A DNA stretch of 53,524 bases. Source: CAZADS01 sp964483985 (GTDB taxonomy: Bacteria; Pseudomonadota; Alphaproteobacteria; Thalassobaculales; Thalassobaculaceae). The stretch covers positions 1 to 53,524 of the forward strand of contig CAZADS010000097.1 in the NCBI GenBank assembly GCA_964483985.1, read 5' to 3'. Positions 8,618-16,721 of this stretch are shown here, in pieces. Positions within the stretch are counted from its first letter, which is position 1. Every line of letters begins with the position of its first letter. The position numbers were made by a program, and so were the translations under genes. The notes under the pieces are model-generated. The model made no database searches. It was not told where the DNA came from and saw only the letters and a list, made by a program, of their open reading frames with translations.

Positions 8618-8794
8618 AAAAGATTCTAGAGTTTGGATGCAAAATACGCTATCAGATGGCTCGGCCTTTACCGTCTGGTTGAAATGTTAGTTCACAGGTT
8701 GTAAATAGTGTATATAACCCTGTTTCGGTAGCTTAGTGCAATTAAGGAACCGCATTCATAATTATATCAGCTTTTGAGAAAAGGGCATTGAACA

Positions 8795-8980
8795 ATGGCT
8801 GTCCCAAAACGGAAAACTACTCCATCAAAACGTGGTATGCGACGGTCTCATGATTCTATAAAAGCTGATGCTTATGTCGAGAATCCTGATACTGGCGAAC
8901 TTCATAGGCCGCATCATATTGACCTGAAAACTGGGATGTATAGAGGGAAACAGATCCTTAAAGTCAAGGACCCCTTTTAA
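8795..8980 (+). CDS. rpmF: 50S ribosomal protein L32
   Basis: This 61-residue protein begins MAVPKRKTTPSKRGMRRSHD, the signature of bL32, and continues with NPDTGELHRPHHID and a basic C-terminus. The length fits alphaproteobacterial L32, the form without the zinc-binding cysteines. It is part of the large ribosomal subunit near the peptidyl transferase centre. In many proteobacteria rpmF is followed by plsX and fabH; here a molybdenum hydroxylase gene follows after 134 bp, so the usual linkage is broken. The 219-bp upstream gap suggests its own promoter. Confidence 0.97.
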   Translation: MAVPKRKTTPSKRGMRRSHDSIKADAYVENPDTGELHRPHHIDLKTGMYRGKQILKVKDPF

Positions 8981-9114
8981 TCCTCGATATAATTATCTGA
9001 CAAACTAGGCCTCAAGTTTTAGAGGACTCTGGTGCTTTATGGATAAAATTTGGGGCATGGGCTAACTTTTAAAGGCAAATATGCAAAGTATGTTTTGTTC
9101 AGAGGAAATTACTT

Positions 9115-11406
9115 ATGCCTTCTACAGGACGCATTGAAGATGCTAGATTTTTGACTGGCAATGGATGCTTCGTTGAAGATATAGTTTTAGATGACCAACT
9201 ATATGCACATATTGTTAGATCTCCTTATTCTCACGCGAAAATTGAAAAAATTTCGATTGCCGTGGCAAGGGAAGTACCCGGGGTGGTGGGTATTTATACG
9301 GCAACGGACTTGCAAGCAGATGGTTTAGGTGTTCTGCCCTGCATTACTAAATTTCCTGCGATTACTCCGTTAGTAGTGCCACCACGTTTTGCTTTAGCTT
9401 CCGATAGAGTGAGACATGTAGGGGACCCGGTAGCTTTGGTGGTTGCAGAAAACAAAAATGCGGCGGTTGCAGGGGCAGAAAAAGTTGAGATAAACTATAA
9501 GAGTCTGCCGGTTGCGATTAATCACGAAGCCGCGCTTAGGGAGGGGGCTCCCATACTGTGGTCAGAAGCTCCGGGGAATATAGCATTTCGGTTTGAAAAG
9601 GGAAATCGAACTGCAGTAAAAGAAATCTTTAGGACAGCGCCACATGTCGTTGAGTTAGATATTGTTAATAATAGAGTGATGGCTGCACCTATCGAGCCGC
9701 GAGCCGGAATAGGTGAATACGATGAGCAAACCGATACACTTCTTCTGACCTGCACAGCCCAAGGCGTTCATGCAATAAGAAAATATTTAGCAGGTAATGT
9801 TTTTAACTTACCCGAAGACCGCATCCAAGTTACGGCACCGGACGTTGGAGGTGGATTCGGGATGAAAAATTTTTTATTTCCGGAATGGGTCCTTTTATTA
9901 TGGGCTGCACGTCATCACAAGAAACCCATTAAATGGGTAGCTGATCGGGGTGAGGACCATTCGGCGTCGTTACATGGCCGTGACATAAGAACACAAGCGA
10001 AGCTTGCTCTAGATACCAAAGGTCGGTTCCTAGCGTTGAAAGCGGATTTGATCGCGAACATGGGCGCTTATCTTTCGACCGCGGGTCCCAACGCTTCCAC
10101 TAATGCTTTGCCCACTGCGATGGGGGGTATTTACGATATTCCATTAATTTATATAAATTCTACAGGGGTATTTACTAACACCACACCGATTGATGCCTAT
10201 AGAGGAGCTGGGAAACCAGAAGCTAATTTTATTATTGAGAGACTAATCGATGTAGCTGCTCGACAATATGACTTCGATGCTGTGGAACTACGAATTCTGA
10301 ACGCGATAAGCCAGTTTCCGCACGAGACTGCTCAGGGCGTAATAATCGACTCGGGACGATTTAAGGAAAATATTTTAGACGCCGCTCGTTATGCTAATCG
10401 GGAAAATTTTAAGGAAAGACAGATAGATTCGGCTAAAAAAGGCATGTTGCGAGGACTAGGATTCGGTTGTTTTCTTGAAACAGCAAGGGGCGCCCCGCAA
10501 GAAGGAGCTGAAATTAAATTTAACGCATCTGGCAAGATTCAGCTGAGAGTTGGAACCGAGTCCAACGGACAAGGACACGAAACCACCTATACCCAGATAG
10601 CGTCTGAAAGGCTTGGATTACCAATTGATTGTTTTGAGTATTTGCAATCCGACACTCGGCAAATACGCGTGGGATATGGCCATGGAGGTGCTCGGTCAAT
10701 GCATATGGGCGGCGCCACTATGGCGTTGGCGATAGATGAAGTACTAAAAAAAGCTCGAATTGTGGCAGCCACTTTATTGCAAGCTAATGCAGAGAATCTA
10801 GATTATAAAAAGGGTTTTTTTGAGATGAAAACAACCGCTCGTTCGGTTAGTTTAATTGAGGTATCCCAAGGCGCTTTGAGCCGCGATATTGCTCCTGAAC
10901 TTGACGGAATAGGGTTAGATACGTTTACAATCCGAGAAAACGCTCCATTCACCTTTCCAAACGGCTGTCACGTGGCCGAAGTCGAAATAGATCCAGAAAC
11001 GGGTGCAGTCACTTTGTTAAGCTATATCATGGTTGACGATTATGGCGTTGCATTAAATAGGACATTCACGGAAGGTCAACTCCATGGAGGGGTAACTCAA
11101 GGCATTGGCCAAGCTTTATTTGAATTTGTAGAATTTGATGATCACTCTGGTCAGCTTTTGACTGGGTCGTTTATGGATTATGCTATGCCACGCGCTAGCC
11201 ATCTGCCAAAGTTTGGGGTAAATCTTAAATCGGTACCCACCGATGCTAATGTGCTTGGCGTCAAGGGTGTAGGGCAGGCTGGTTGCATAGGCGCCCCACA
11301 AACGGTCATAAATGCTATTATAGATGCCTTAAATCCAGTCGGGGTAAAGCATATACAAATGCCGGCTACGAGTGAAGCGATTTGGCGGGCTCTGCAGAAT
11401 TTTTAG
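9115..11406 (+). CDS. Xanthine dehydrogenase family molybdopterin-binding (large) subunit
   Basis: The protein is 763 residues. The N-terminal RIEDARFLTGNGCFVEDI and HVGDPVALVVAE belong to the aldehyde oxidase/xanthine dehydrogenase a/b hammerhead domain. The molybdopterin-binding part has DVGGGFGMKNFLFPEW, AYRGAGKPEANFIIERLID and NGQGHETTYTQIA. The AYRGAG loop differs from AYxCSFR of true CO dehydrogenase, so oxidation of an organic substrate is more likely. Such subunits work with an FAD subunit and a 2Fe-2S subunit; neither is encoded nearby. The usual catalytic glutamate in GVGE is glutamine here (Q721 in GVKGVGQAG, codon CAG at 11275-11277). AGAGG at 9101-9105 supports the ATG. The MoxR/CoxE-type genes at the left edge could mature it, which is inference. 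Confidence 0.9.
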   Translation: MPSTGRIEDARFLTGNGCFVEDIVLDDQLYAHIVRSPYSHAKIEKISIAVAREVPGVVGIYTATDLQADGLGVLPCITKFPAITPLVVPPRFALASDRVRHVGDPVALVVAENKNAAVAGAEKVEINYKSLPVAINHEAALREGAPILWSEAPGNIAFRFEKGNRTAVKEIFRTAPHVVELDIVNNRVMAAPIEPRAGIGEYDEQTDTLLLTCTAQGVHAIRKYLAGNVFNLPEDRIQVTAPDVGGGFGMKNFLFPEWVLLLWAARHHKKPIKWVADRGEDHSASLHGRDIRTQAKLALDTKGRFLALKADLIANMGAYLSTAGPNASTNALPTAMGGIYDIPLIYINSTGVFTNTTPIDAYRGAGKPEANFIIERLIDVAARQYDFDAVELRILNAISQFPHETAQGVIIDSGRFKENILDAARYANRENFKERQIDSAKKGMLRGLGFGCFLETARGAPQEGAEIKFNASGKIQLRVGTESNGQGHETTYTQIASERLGLPIDCFEYLQSDTRQIRVGYGHGGARSMHMGGATMALAIDEVLKKARIVAATLLQANAENLDYKKGFFEMKTTARSVSLIEVSQGALSRDIAPELDGIGLDTFTIRENAPFTFPNGCHVAEVEIDPETGAVTLLSYIMVDDYGVALNRTFTEGQLHGGVTQGIGQALFEFVEFDDHSGQLLTGSFMDYAMPRASHLPKFGVNLKSVPTDANVLGVKGVGQAGCIGAPQTVINAIIDALNPVGVKHIQMPATSEAIWRALQNF

Positions 11407-11449
11407 GAGAAAATGCAATCAAAGAGTTTTGACCGCCCGCGTTAAGGGA

Positions 11450-12349
11450 TTAATCAAGTTCAAATCCATCCATGCCTGAATTCTTGCGCACATTGGAAAT
11501 CATATTCCTTATCAAAGGACCAATCGCCTCAGGGTCATCAATTTGATCTATCTCCGCTCCCCGTCGCCAGCCCTCGCAGACGGCAACTTGCCCATTTCCG
11601 GCTTGAATTACGCGGCCAGAAATATCTCCAGCTTCTAGACTTGATAGATAAATGACGGTTGGGGATACCCAGCTTGGAGCTCGTCGTTTAATATCTTCTT
11701 CAGTGTACTCACGAAGATCTTCCGTCATGCGAGTATAAGCAGTAGGCGAAATAGCGTTAACAGTGACGCCAATTCTTCCCAATTCTCTTGCCGCTATAAT
11801 AGTGAAAGCTGCAATTCCTGCTTTGGCAGCTCCATAGTTAGTTTGTCCGACGTTTCCGTATATACCTGATGTTGAACTTGTATTGATAATTCTACCATTA
11901 ACTTTATCGCCCGTTTCTTTCGAAAGTTGTCTCCAGTAAGAGGCAGCATGTCTTGAGGGGGCAAAAGTACCTTTAAGGTGAACTTGTATCACGGCATCCC
12001 ATTCATCTTCTGTCATATTTACTAGCATACGGTCCCGTAAAATACCGGCGTTGTTGATCATTATGTCAAGCGTACCGAATGTACCAATCGCTTGGTCGAT
12101 CATATTTTTAGCGCCAGTCCACGAACTTACGTCGTCACCATTCACATCGGCTGCTCCGCCCATAGCAATTATTTCATCAACGACCGCCTGTGCCGGCGAC
12201 GAGTCACTCCCTTTACCATGCACGTCAGCCCCAAGGTCATTGACAAGCACTTTTGCTCCATGTCTCGCTAGACCCAGAGCATGTTCTTTTCCAACACCCC
12301 GTGCGGCTCCCGTAACTATAGCTACTCTTCCTTCACACAATCGAGCCAT
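11450..12349 (-). CDS. Short-chain dehydrogenase, 3-hydroxyacyl-CoA dehydrogenase-like
   Basis: This 299-residue classical-to-extended SDR has the cofactor loop TGAARGVGKEHALGLA, then NDLGADVHG, INNAGILRDRML, the catalytic serine in NTSSTSG and the YxxxK motif in YGAAKAG. The VNDLGAD and ILRDRM pattern resembles the dehydrogenase domain of the peroxisomal multifunctional enzyme 2 (HSD17B4). Oxidation of a 3-hydroxyacyl-CoA, or of another secondary alcohol with NAD, is therefore plausible. A GGAGA ribosome-binding site precedes the ATG. The gene is divergent from the SnoaL-like gene, with 132 bp between them. Confidence 0.9.
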   Translation of the reverse strand: MARLCEGRVAIVTGAARGVGKEHALGLARHGAKVLVNDLGADVHGKGSDSSPAQAVVDEIIAMGGAADVNGDDVSSWTGAKNMIDQAIGTFGTLDIMINNAGILRDRMLVNMTEDEWDAVIQVHLKGTFAPSRHAASYWRQLSKETGDKVNGRIINTSSTSGIYGNVGQTNYGAAKAGIAAFTIIAARELGRIGVTVNAISPTAYTRMTEDLREYTEEDIKRRAPSWVSPTVIYLSSLEAGDISGRVIQAGNGQVAVCEGWRRGAEIDQIDDPEAIGPLIRNMISNVRKNSGMDGFELD

Positions 12350-12481
12350 AAAGTATCTCCTTAAATTTCCAGTCTGATAGTTTGTTTAAATCATGTCTCG
12401 CATGGATGGTGAATATTTAAAACCTCTTTAGTTTTTAATACTCTCTTTGTAATCATTTTTTGCTGAAAAAGGGGATTAATT

Positions 12482-12919
12482 ATGCCTTCAACCGGTTCGT
12501 TAACCATAGAGGATCAGCTAGAAATTCAAAATCTGTATTCTTTGTATAACCTCGCAAGTGATAAGGCAGATGTTGAGACATACACAAATTGCTTCACAGA
12601 TGATGGGGAAATGTTATCCCCCGAAGTGGGGATAGAAGTGCGAGGACGGTCCGCTTTGATGGAACATAAAGAGCGAGATAAAGCTAATAGGAAAGGTCGA
12701 TATAGACGGCATTGGAATGGTAACTTGCACCTTGAGGCTCTGGACAATGGACAAGTTAGGGGACATTGTTATTTGATAGCCTATAATGGACACCCGGGTA
12801 GCTTGCCAGCTATCGCCGATTGTGGAGTGTATGAAGACACTTTAATAAAAGTAAACGGGGCGTGGAAGTTTTTGCGGCGTGTTTTGACGATGGATGGTTC
12901 AACCTGGAATAAAGGTTGA
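12482..12919 (+). CDS. SnoaL/NTF2-like protein
   Basis: This 145-residue protein has the SnoaL-like layout of an alpha-beta cone fold: an N-terminal helix IEDQLEIQNLYSLYNLASD, then YTNCFTDDGEM, RHWNGNLHLEAL, GHCYLIAY and WKFLRRVL. The family includes ring-hydroxylating dioxygenase small subunits, cyclases and dehydratases, and many members of unknown role. AAGGGG precedes the ATG. The next gene (amidase) starts 16 bp after the stop, so they are probably co-transcribed. The reaction cannot be set from sequence. Confidence 0.82.
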   Translation: MPSTGSLTIEDQLEIQNLYSLYNLASDKADVETYTNCFTDDGEMLSPEVGIEVRGRSALMEHKERDKANRKGRYRRHWNGNLHLEALDNGQVRGHCYLIAYNGHPGSLPAIADCGVYEDTLIKVNGAWKFLRRVLTMDGSTWNKG

Positions 12920-12935
12920 AGGGTTGGAGAAAAAT

Positions 12936-14423
12936 ATGAATTCCGAGATTCTAGATTGGTCAATAGAAAAGATAGTTAAAGCGGTAAGCGACGGCGAAGT
13001 CAGTGCGGTAGAAATCACGAAGGCGTTTTTGGGTAGGATTGAAGCTACAAATTCTATTATTAATGCTGTTTGCACCTTAAATGAGACAGCTGTGGAGGAG
13101 GCTGAAAAAATTGACCAACGTCGGGCGGCGGGTGGATCCACTCGCCCGTTGGAAGGCGTCCCATTTCTAATTAAAGATATTTTACAGACCAAGGATATAC
13201 GTACTACTTTTGGATCGTTAATATTGGAGCATGATGTACCTAAAGAAGATACCGTGTCAGTCGAAAGACTTAAACAAGCAGGCGGTATAATATTAGGAAA
13301 AACAAATACTCCTGAATTTGCACACGATATAAATACGACGAATAAAATTTTTGGCACTACCCGAAATCCTTGGGATGTGAATGTCACGGCAGGAGGGTCA
13401 AGCGGTGGTTCGGGTGCGGCTGTTGCTGCTGCGATGGCACCGTTGGCCATTGGGACAGATCTAGGCGGCTCGATTAGGGTTCCATGTTCATTTAATAATC
13501 TTGTCGGCTTGCGCCCTTCGCCGGGACGTATACCCTTTTATCCCACGGATTATGGGTGGGATACTTTAGTTCATCATGTGCAAGGCCCTATGGTACGATC
13601 CGTGAAAGATCTAGCTCGGGCAATGTCGGTTCTAGCAGGCCCGGACGATCGAGCTCCTAGCTCGTTGCCAGACGATAATATTAATTACATTGCTTCAGCG
13701 ACTTCGGAAATAGACCCTAAAGGTTGGCGGATTGCCTATGCCGGTGATTTGGGCGGAGTAGTTCCAATGGACCCAGAGGTTGATGCGCTGGTTTCGGCTG
13801 GTGTGCGGCGTTTAGAGAATATGGGATGTGTTGTGGAGGAGGCTTGTTTTGATACCTCTGATATTCGAGATATCATTTCCGGAACCAGAGGTTTTGGGAT
13901 GATTGCCAGGTATGCAGATCGTTTTGATGCGCATAGTGATCTAATGACACAACAATTAGTGAACCAGATTTCTGCTGCTTTCGAGTTATCTGTGAGAGAC
14001 GTAACGAGATCTGAACGGCTTAGAACTCAATACTGGCACCGCGTTCGTAAATTTTTCGATAAATTTGATTTTATCATAGCACCGGCTGTAGGCGCTCCTC
14101 CTTTTAGACTTGATGAACCGCTGCCAAAAACAGTTGGCGGAAAAGCGGTTGCTCGTTTTCAGGACGTTTTCATGGCAACATATGTATTCAGTGTGACGGG
14201 TCTCCCCATGATTTCGCTTCCTTGTGGTTTGACGACCGACGGGCGTCCTGTTGGCATGCAAATCATAACCAAGCGTTTACGAGATGATATGGCTATTAAA
14301 ATAGGAGCTTTCTATGAATCCATCGCGCCGGAACTGTTTCGCCGTCCTGAAATAAACGTTTTAGACGTTCGCCCTATTAGTGATGCTCTACAAACACCAG
14401 GTACGGTGATGCCAAAAACATAA
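12936..14423 (+). CDS. Amidase (amidase signature family)
   Basis: The product is 495 residues. The Ser-cisSer-Lys triad is complete: the lysine in GVPFLIKDIL (K80), the cis-serine in AGGSSGGSGAAVAAA (S155) and the nucleophile in GTDLGGSIRVP (S179). FGTTRNPW and the C-terminal SVTGLPMISLPCGLTTDGRPVGMQI are typical of the family. It hydrolyses an amide to a carboxylate and ammonia (or an amine); the substrate is unknown. It lacks GatB/GatC neighbours, so it is unlikely to be GatA. An in-frame ATG at 12894 lies inside the SnoaL-like gene, but the ATG at 12936 has GGAGA five bases upstream and is preferred. Confidence 0.9.
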   Translation: MNSEILDWSIEKIVKAVSDGEVSAVEITKAFLGRIEATNSIINAVCTLNETAVEEAEKIDQRRAAGGSTRPLEGVPFLIKDILQTKDIRTTFGSLILEHDVPKEDTVSVERLKQAGGIILGKTNTPEFAHDINTTNKIFGTTRNPWDVNVTAGGSSGGSGAAVAAAMAPLAIGTDLGGSIRVPCSFNNLVGLRPSPGRIPFYPTDYGWDTLVHHVQGPMVRSVKDLARAMSVLAGPDDRAPSSLPDDNINYIASATSEIDPKGWRIAYAGDLGGVVPMDPEVDALVSAGVRRLENMGCVVEEACFDTSDIRDIISGTRGFGMIARYADRFDAHSDLMTQQLVNQISAAFELSVRDVTRSERLRTQYWHRVRKFFDKFDFIIAPAVGAPPFRLDEPLPKTVGGKAVARFQDVFMATYVFSVTGLPMISLPCGLTTDGRPVGMQIITKRLRDDMAIKIGAFYESIAPELFRRPEINVLDVRPISDALQTPGTVMPKT

Positions 14424-14499
14424 TAAATGTTTAGTGTTTAATAAAAAAAGTATGGAGGGATTATAAAAGTCATTTCGGTGAATGTTTTACTTGGTCACT

Positions 14500-15819
14500 T
14501 CACTGCCGTTTTACGTTAGCAAATCTTGCTTCCATATCTTTCCTTATTTTTACGGTAGGATCTGTCATGTCTATAACAACGTCATCCCAGGAAATGGCTT
14601 CTCCTTTAGCAATGGATTTTGTCAATTGAACATTATTGGCTAATCCGATTGGTAGCTTACCTTCTTTAAGGGATCGTCCTGACGGAATTAATTTTCCCCA
14701 CACTGTGCTTCCGCCTTCGCCATCTAATATCTCGTTCATTTTCAAGTCTCTTTTGGCCGTGGCTATTACATCTCCTTTAAAATTTGAAGTTGAGCCTGTA
14801 GGAACTCCACGAAGAACTGCTGATAATATAGAAATGTTTAATTCTAGCCCAATAAGATGAAATGGCTTGAACATTGCTGAATACCTTCCGGTCTTGTCTG
14901 TATTCATGCCGTATTGCTGAAAACATGCTGCTGAATAATCATTTGGAGCTTTGATTACAATATATACACCCCACCTAAGATCGTTAAAAACTGGCCTGCC
15001 ATCTCTTTCCAATGAGGATACCACTTCGACTTGTCCTTTGGTGGAGAGACTACCACCATCATTTATTGGTTTTAACACATGGGCGAGATCATTCATCCCA
15101 CACGGAAGAAACTGTAGGCCATTTTCTGGGGGAGTCAGATCGCAGGCGTTGGCGATAGCAGCCATTTCTATGGCGGATTTAGTGCCATCAAGAAAGGAAT
15201 TGAACATCTTGCTATTCATTCCTGCAGCCGATGCCTCATCCGCATTCAAGCCGTAATGATCCCAAACCGTATCGGGCGTAGATGAATGATAAATTGGTAA
15301 GTATTTGGTGCCTTTTCCAGCTGCTATGACTTCAAAACCACACGACCTTGCCCAGTTTACCAATTCGGTAGTTAGAGCCGGCTGATCGCCGTATGCCATG
15401 GAATATACAACTCCCGCCGATGCTGCTTCGATAGCCAGTAATGGTCCAGCTAACGCGTCGGCCTCGACGTTGACCATGACAATGTGCTTGCCTGACTCAA
15501 AGGCCTTACGAGCATGTTGGATCCCAGCTGGGACCTGGCCCGTTGCTTCGATGACTATATCTACATCACTTCGTGTAATGGCGGTAAAAGCATCATCTGT
15601 GAAGATAGTGTCCGCAATCTGTTGTTCAGTCCAACCAACTCGACGACAAGCATTTTTAGATGCGTCGGGAAAGATATCGGCTATTATTTTGATTTCGATC
15701 CCTGGAGTTGACGTCACTTGGCTTAAGAACATGCTGCCAAATTTACCTGCACCTATTAAGCAAACGCGAATGGGTCGGTTATCAGCGCTGAGCGCCATCA
15801 ATTCTGGATAAAGATACAT
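14500..15819 (-). CDS. NAD(P)-dependent oxidoreductase with C-terminal SAF domain
   Basis: This 439-residue protein of the COG4091 type is often called homoserine dehydrogenase-like. The Rossmann motif VCLIGAGKFGSMFLSQV is near residues 18-34, followed by DVDIVIEATGQVPAG and HIVMVNVEADALAG. The C-terminal 60 residues, with LPIGLANNVQLTKSIAKGEAISWDDVVID, form an SAF domain as in UxaA and sialate synthase. Relatives act on sugar-acid or branched-chain carbohydrate substrates; the substrate here is unknown. It lies 16 bp downstream of the dioxygenase gene on the same strand, so the two are likely one operon and may act in sequence. Confidence 0.82.
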   Translation of the reverse strand: MYLYPELMALSADNRPIRVCLIGAGKFGSMFLSQVTSTPGIEIKIIADIFPDASKNACRRVGWTEQQIADTIFTDDAFTAITRSDVDIVIEATGQVPAGIQHARKAFESGKHIVMVNVEADALAGPLLAIEAASAGVVYSMAYGDQPALTTELVNWARSCGFEVIAAGKGTKYLPIYHSSTPDTVWDHYGLNADEASAAGMNSKMFNSFLDGTKSAIEMAAIANACDLTPPENGLQFLPCGMNDLAHVLKPINDGGSLSTKGQVEVVSSLERDGRPVFNDLRWGVYIVIKAPNDYSAACFQQYGMNTDKTGRYSAMFKPFHLIGLELNISILSAVLRGVPTGSTSNFKGDVIATAKRDLKMNEILDGEGGSTVWGKLIPSGRSLKEGKLPIGLANNVQLTKSIAKGEAISWDDVVIDMTDPTVKIRKDMEARFANVKRQ

Positions 15820-15835
15820 TAGGCTGATAATAAAT

Positions 15836-16639
15836 TCATTGAGCTACCACCGATTCATTATCGGGGGATAATTGAATTAAACAGTCATCTTCCAAAGCTC
15901 TAATAGGCGTGAAGTCACGATGTGCGATCCATTCTTTGCGTTTGTATCGGGTAATATGATTATCTACATGACAAAGTGACAAATATACGATATTGCGCGG
16001 CAGCGGACTAATATTTGGTGGACTAGCATGGACCAACAATGAAGAAAAAAGCAGCATGCTTCCAGCGGGTCCAGTGGGCGCAACGCAACCGCCTTTTTCG
16101 GCAAGCTCGCTTACTTTTTTTCGGTTCAGGGTCCAAAGTGGATAGCTGGTTGTCTCGATATCGTGCCCAGCTTCAATAACTCCCATCGTATGGCTCTTTG
16201 GCAGAAACAAAAGAGGGCCGTTCGCGGCCGTTACGTCATCTAAAAAAACGGCGATATTCATTGCGCGTGGCTCGGGCATGCCATCGTCGCGATGCCAAAC
16301 ACCAAAATCCTGATGCCACTGCCAAACTTCTCCGTCAAAGGCTGCTTTCGCATTGATTTTATATTGGTGCATATACAGCTTGCCCCCCAGTAATTGTTCG
16401 ACTGGGTCTATTAAACGAGGGTGGGCACCTAATCGTCGATGAGCTTCGTCATAGGTATGCGCGGCAAATGCGGTTCGAGCAGCTCCCGAGCTCTCACGCC
16501 AAACTTCCTCTCGGTCAGTATTATAAATATTCGATGCAGCATCTTTTAAAATTTTAACTTCGTCTTGGGAAAACCTGGAAGGGAAAAATATATACCCCTC
16601 TTCATTGAACTGTTTAATTTGCTCATCAGTAAGTTTCAT
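15836..16639 (-). CDS. Phytanoyl-CoA/ectoine hydroxylase-like Fe(II)/2-oxoglutarate dioxygenase
   Basis: This 267-residue protein has the jelly-roll iron site: H109 and D111 in WQWHQDFGVWHRDDGMP and the distal H204 in LLVHASPPN. R215 (SPLPRN) is the likely 2-oxoglutarate ligand. The stretch around DFGVWHRDDGMPEPRAMN resembles ectoine hydroxylase EctD, and the protein also falls in the PhyH family. No ectABC genes lie nearby, so hydroxyectoine synthesis is not supported. The expected reaction is hydroxylation of a small or CoA-linked substrate with O2 and 2-oxoglutarate. AGGGG precedes the ATG. The gene is probably co-transcribed with the SAF oxidoreductase. Confidence 0.88.
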   Translation of the reverse strand: MKLTDEQIKQFNEEGYIFFPSRFSQDEVKILKDAASNIYNTDREEVWRESSGAARTAFAAHTYDEAHRRLGAHPRLIDPVEQLLGGKLYMHQYKINAKAAFDGEVWQWHQDFGVWHRDDGMPEPRAMNIAVFLDDVTAANGPLLFLPKSHTMGVIEAGHDIETTSYPLWTLNRKKVSELAEKGGCVAPTGPAGSMLLFSSLLVHASPPNISPLPRNIVYLSLCHVDNHITRYKRKEWIAHRDFTPIRALEDDCLIQLSPDNESVVAQ

Positions 16640-16721
16640 TGTTGGCCCCTTGAAATATTTTTTTAGCCGGCTTTATTAGTAATAAGAGGTTTTTTAGTAC
16701 AATAGAAGTTAAGGTTTGGAG

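Noticed and set aside
9115..11406. Reading the molybdenum enzyme as CO dehydrogenase CoxL because CoxE/MoxR-like genes are near.
   Set aside because: The AYxCSFR loop of true CoxL is absent (AYRGAGK instead) and coxM and coxS are not present.
12936..14423. GatA subunit of Asp/Glu-tRNA amidotransferase.
   Set aside because: The neighbours are catabolic, gatB and gatC are absent, and the C-terminal half fits general amidases better.
15836..16639. Ectoine hydroxylase (ectD).
   Set aside because: The sequence is EctD-like around the iron site, but no ectABC genes are near and the operon partner is a SAF-domain oxidoreductase.
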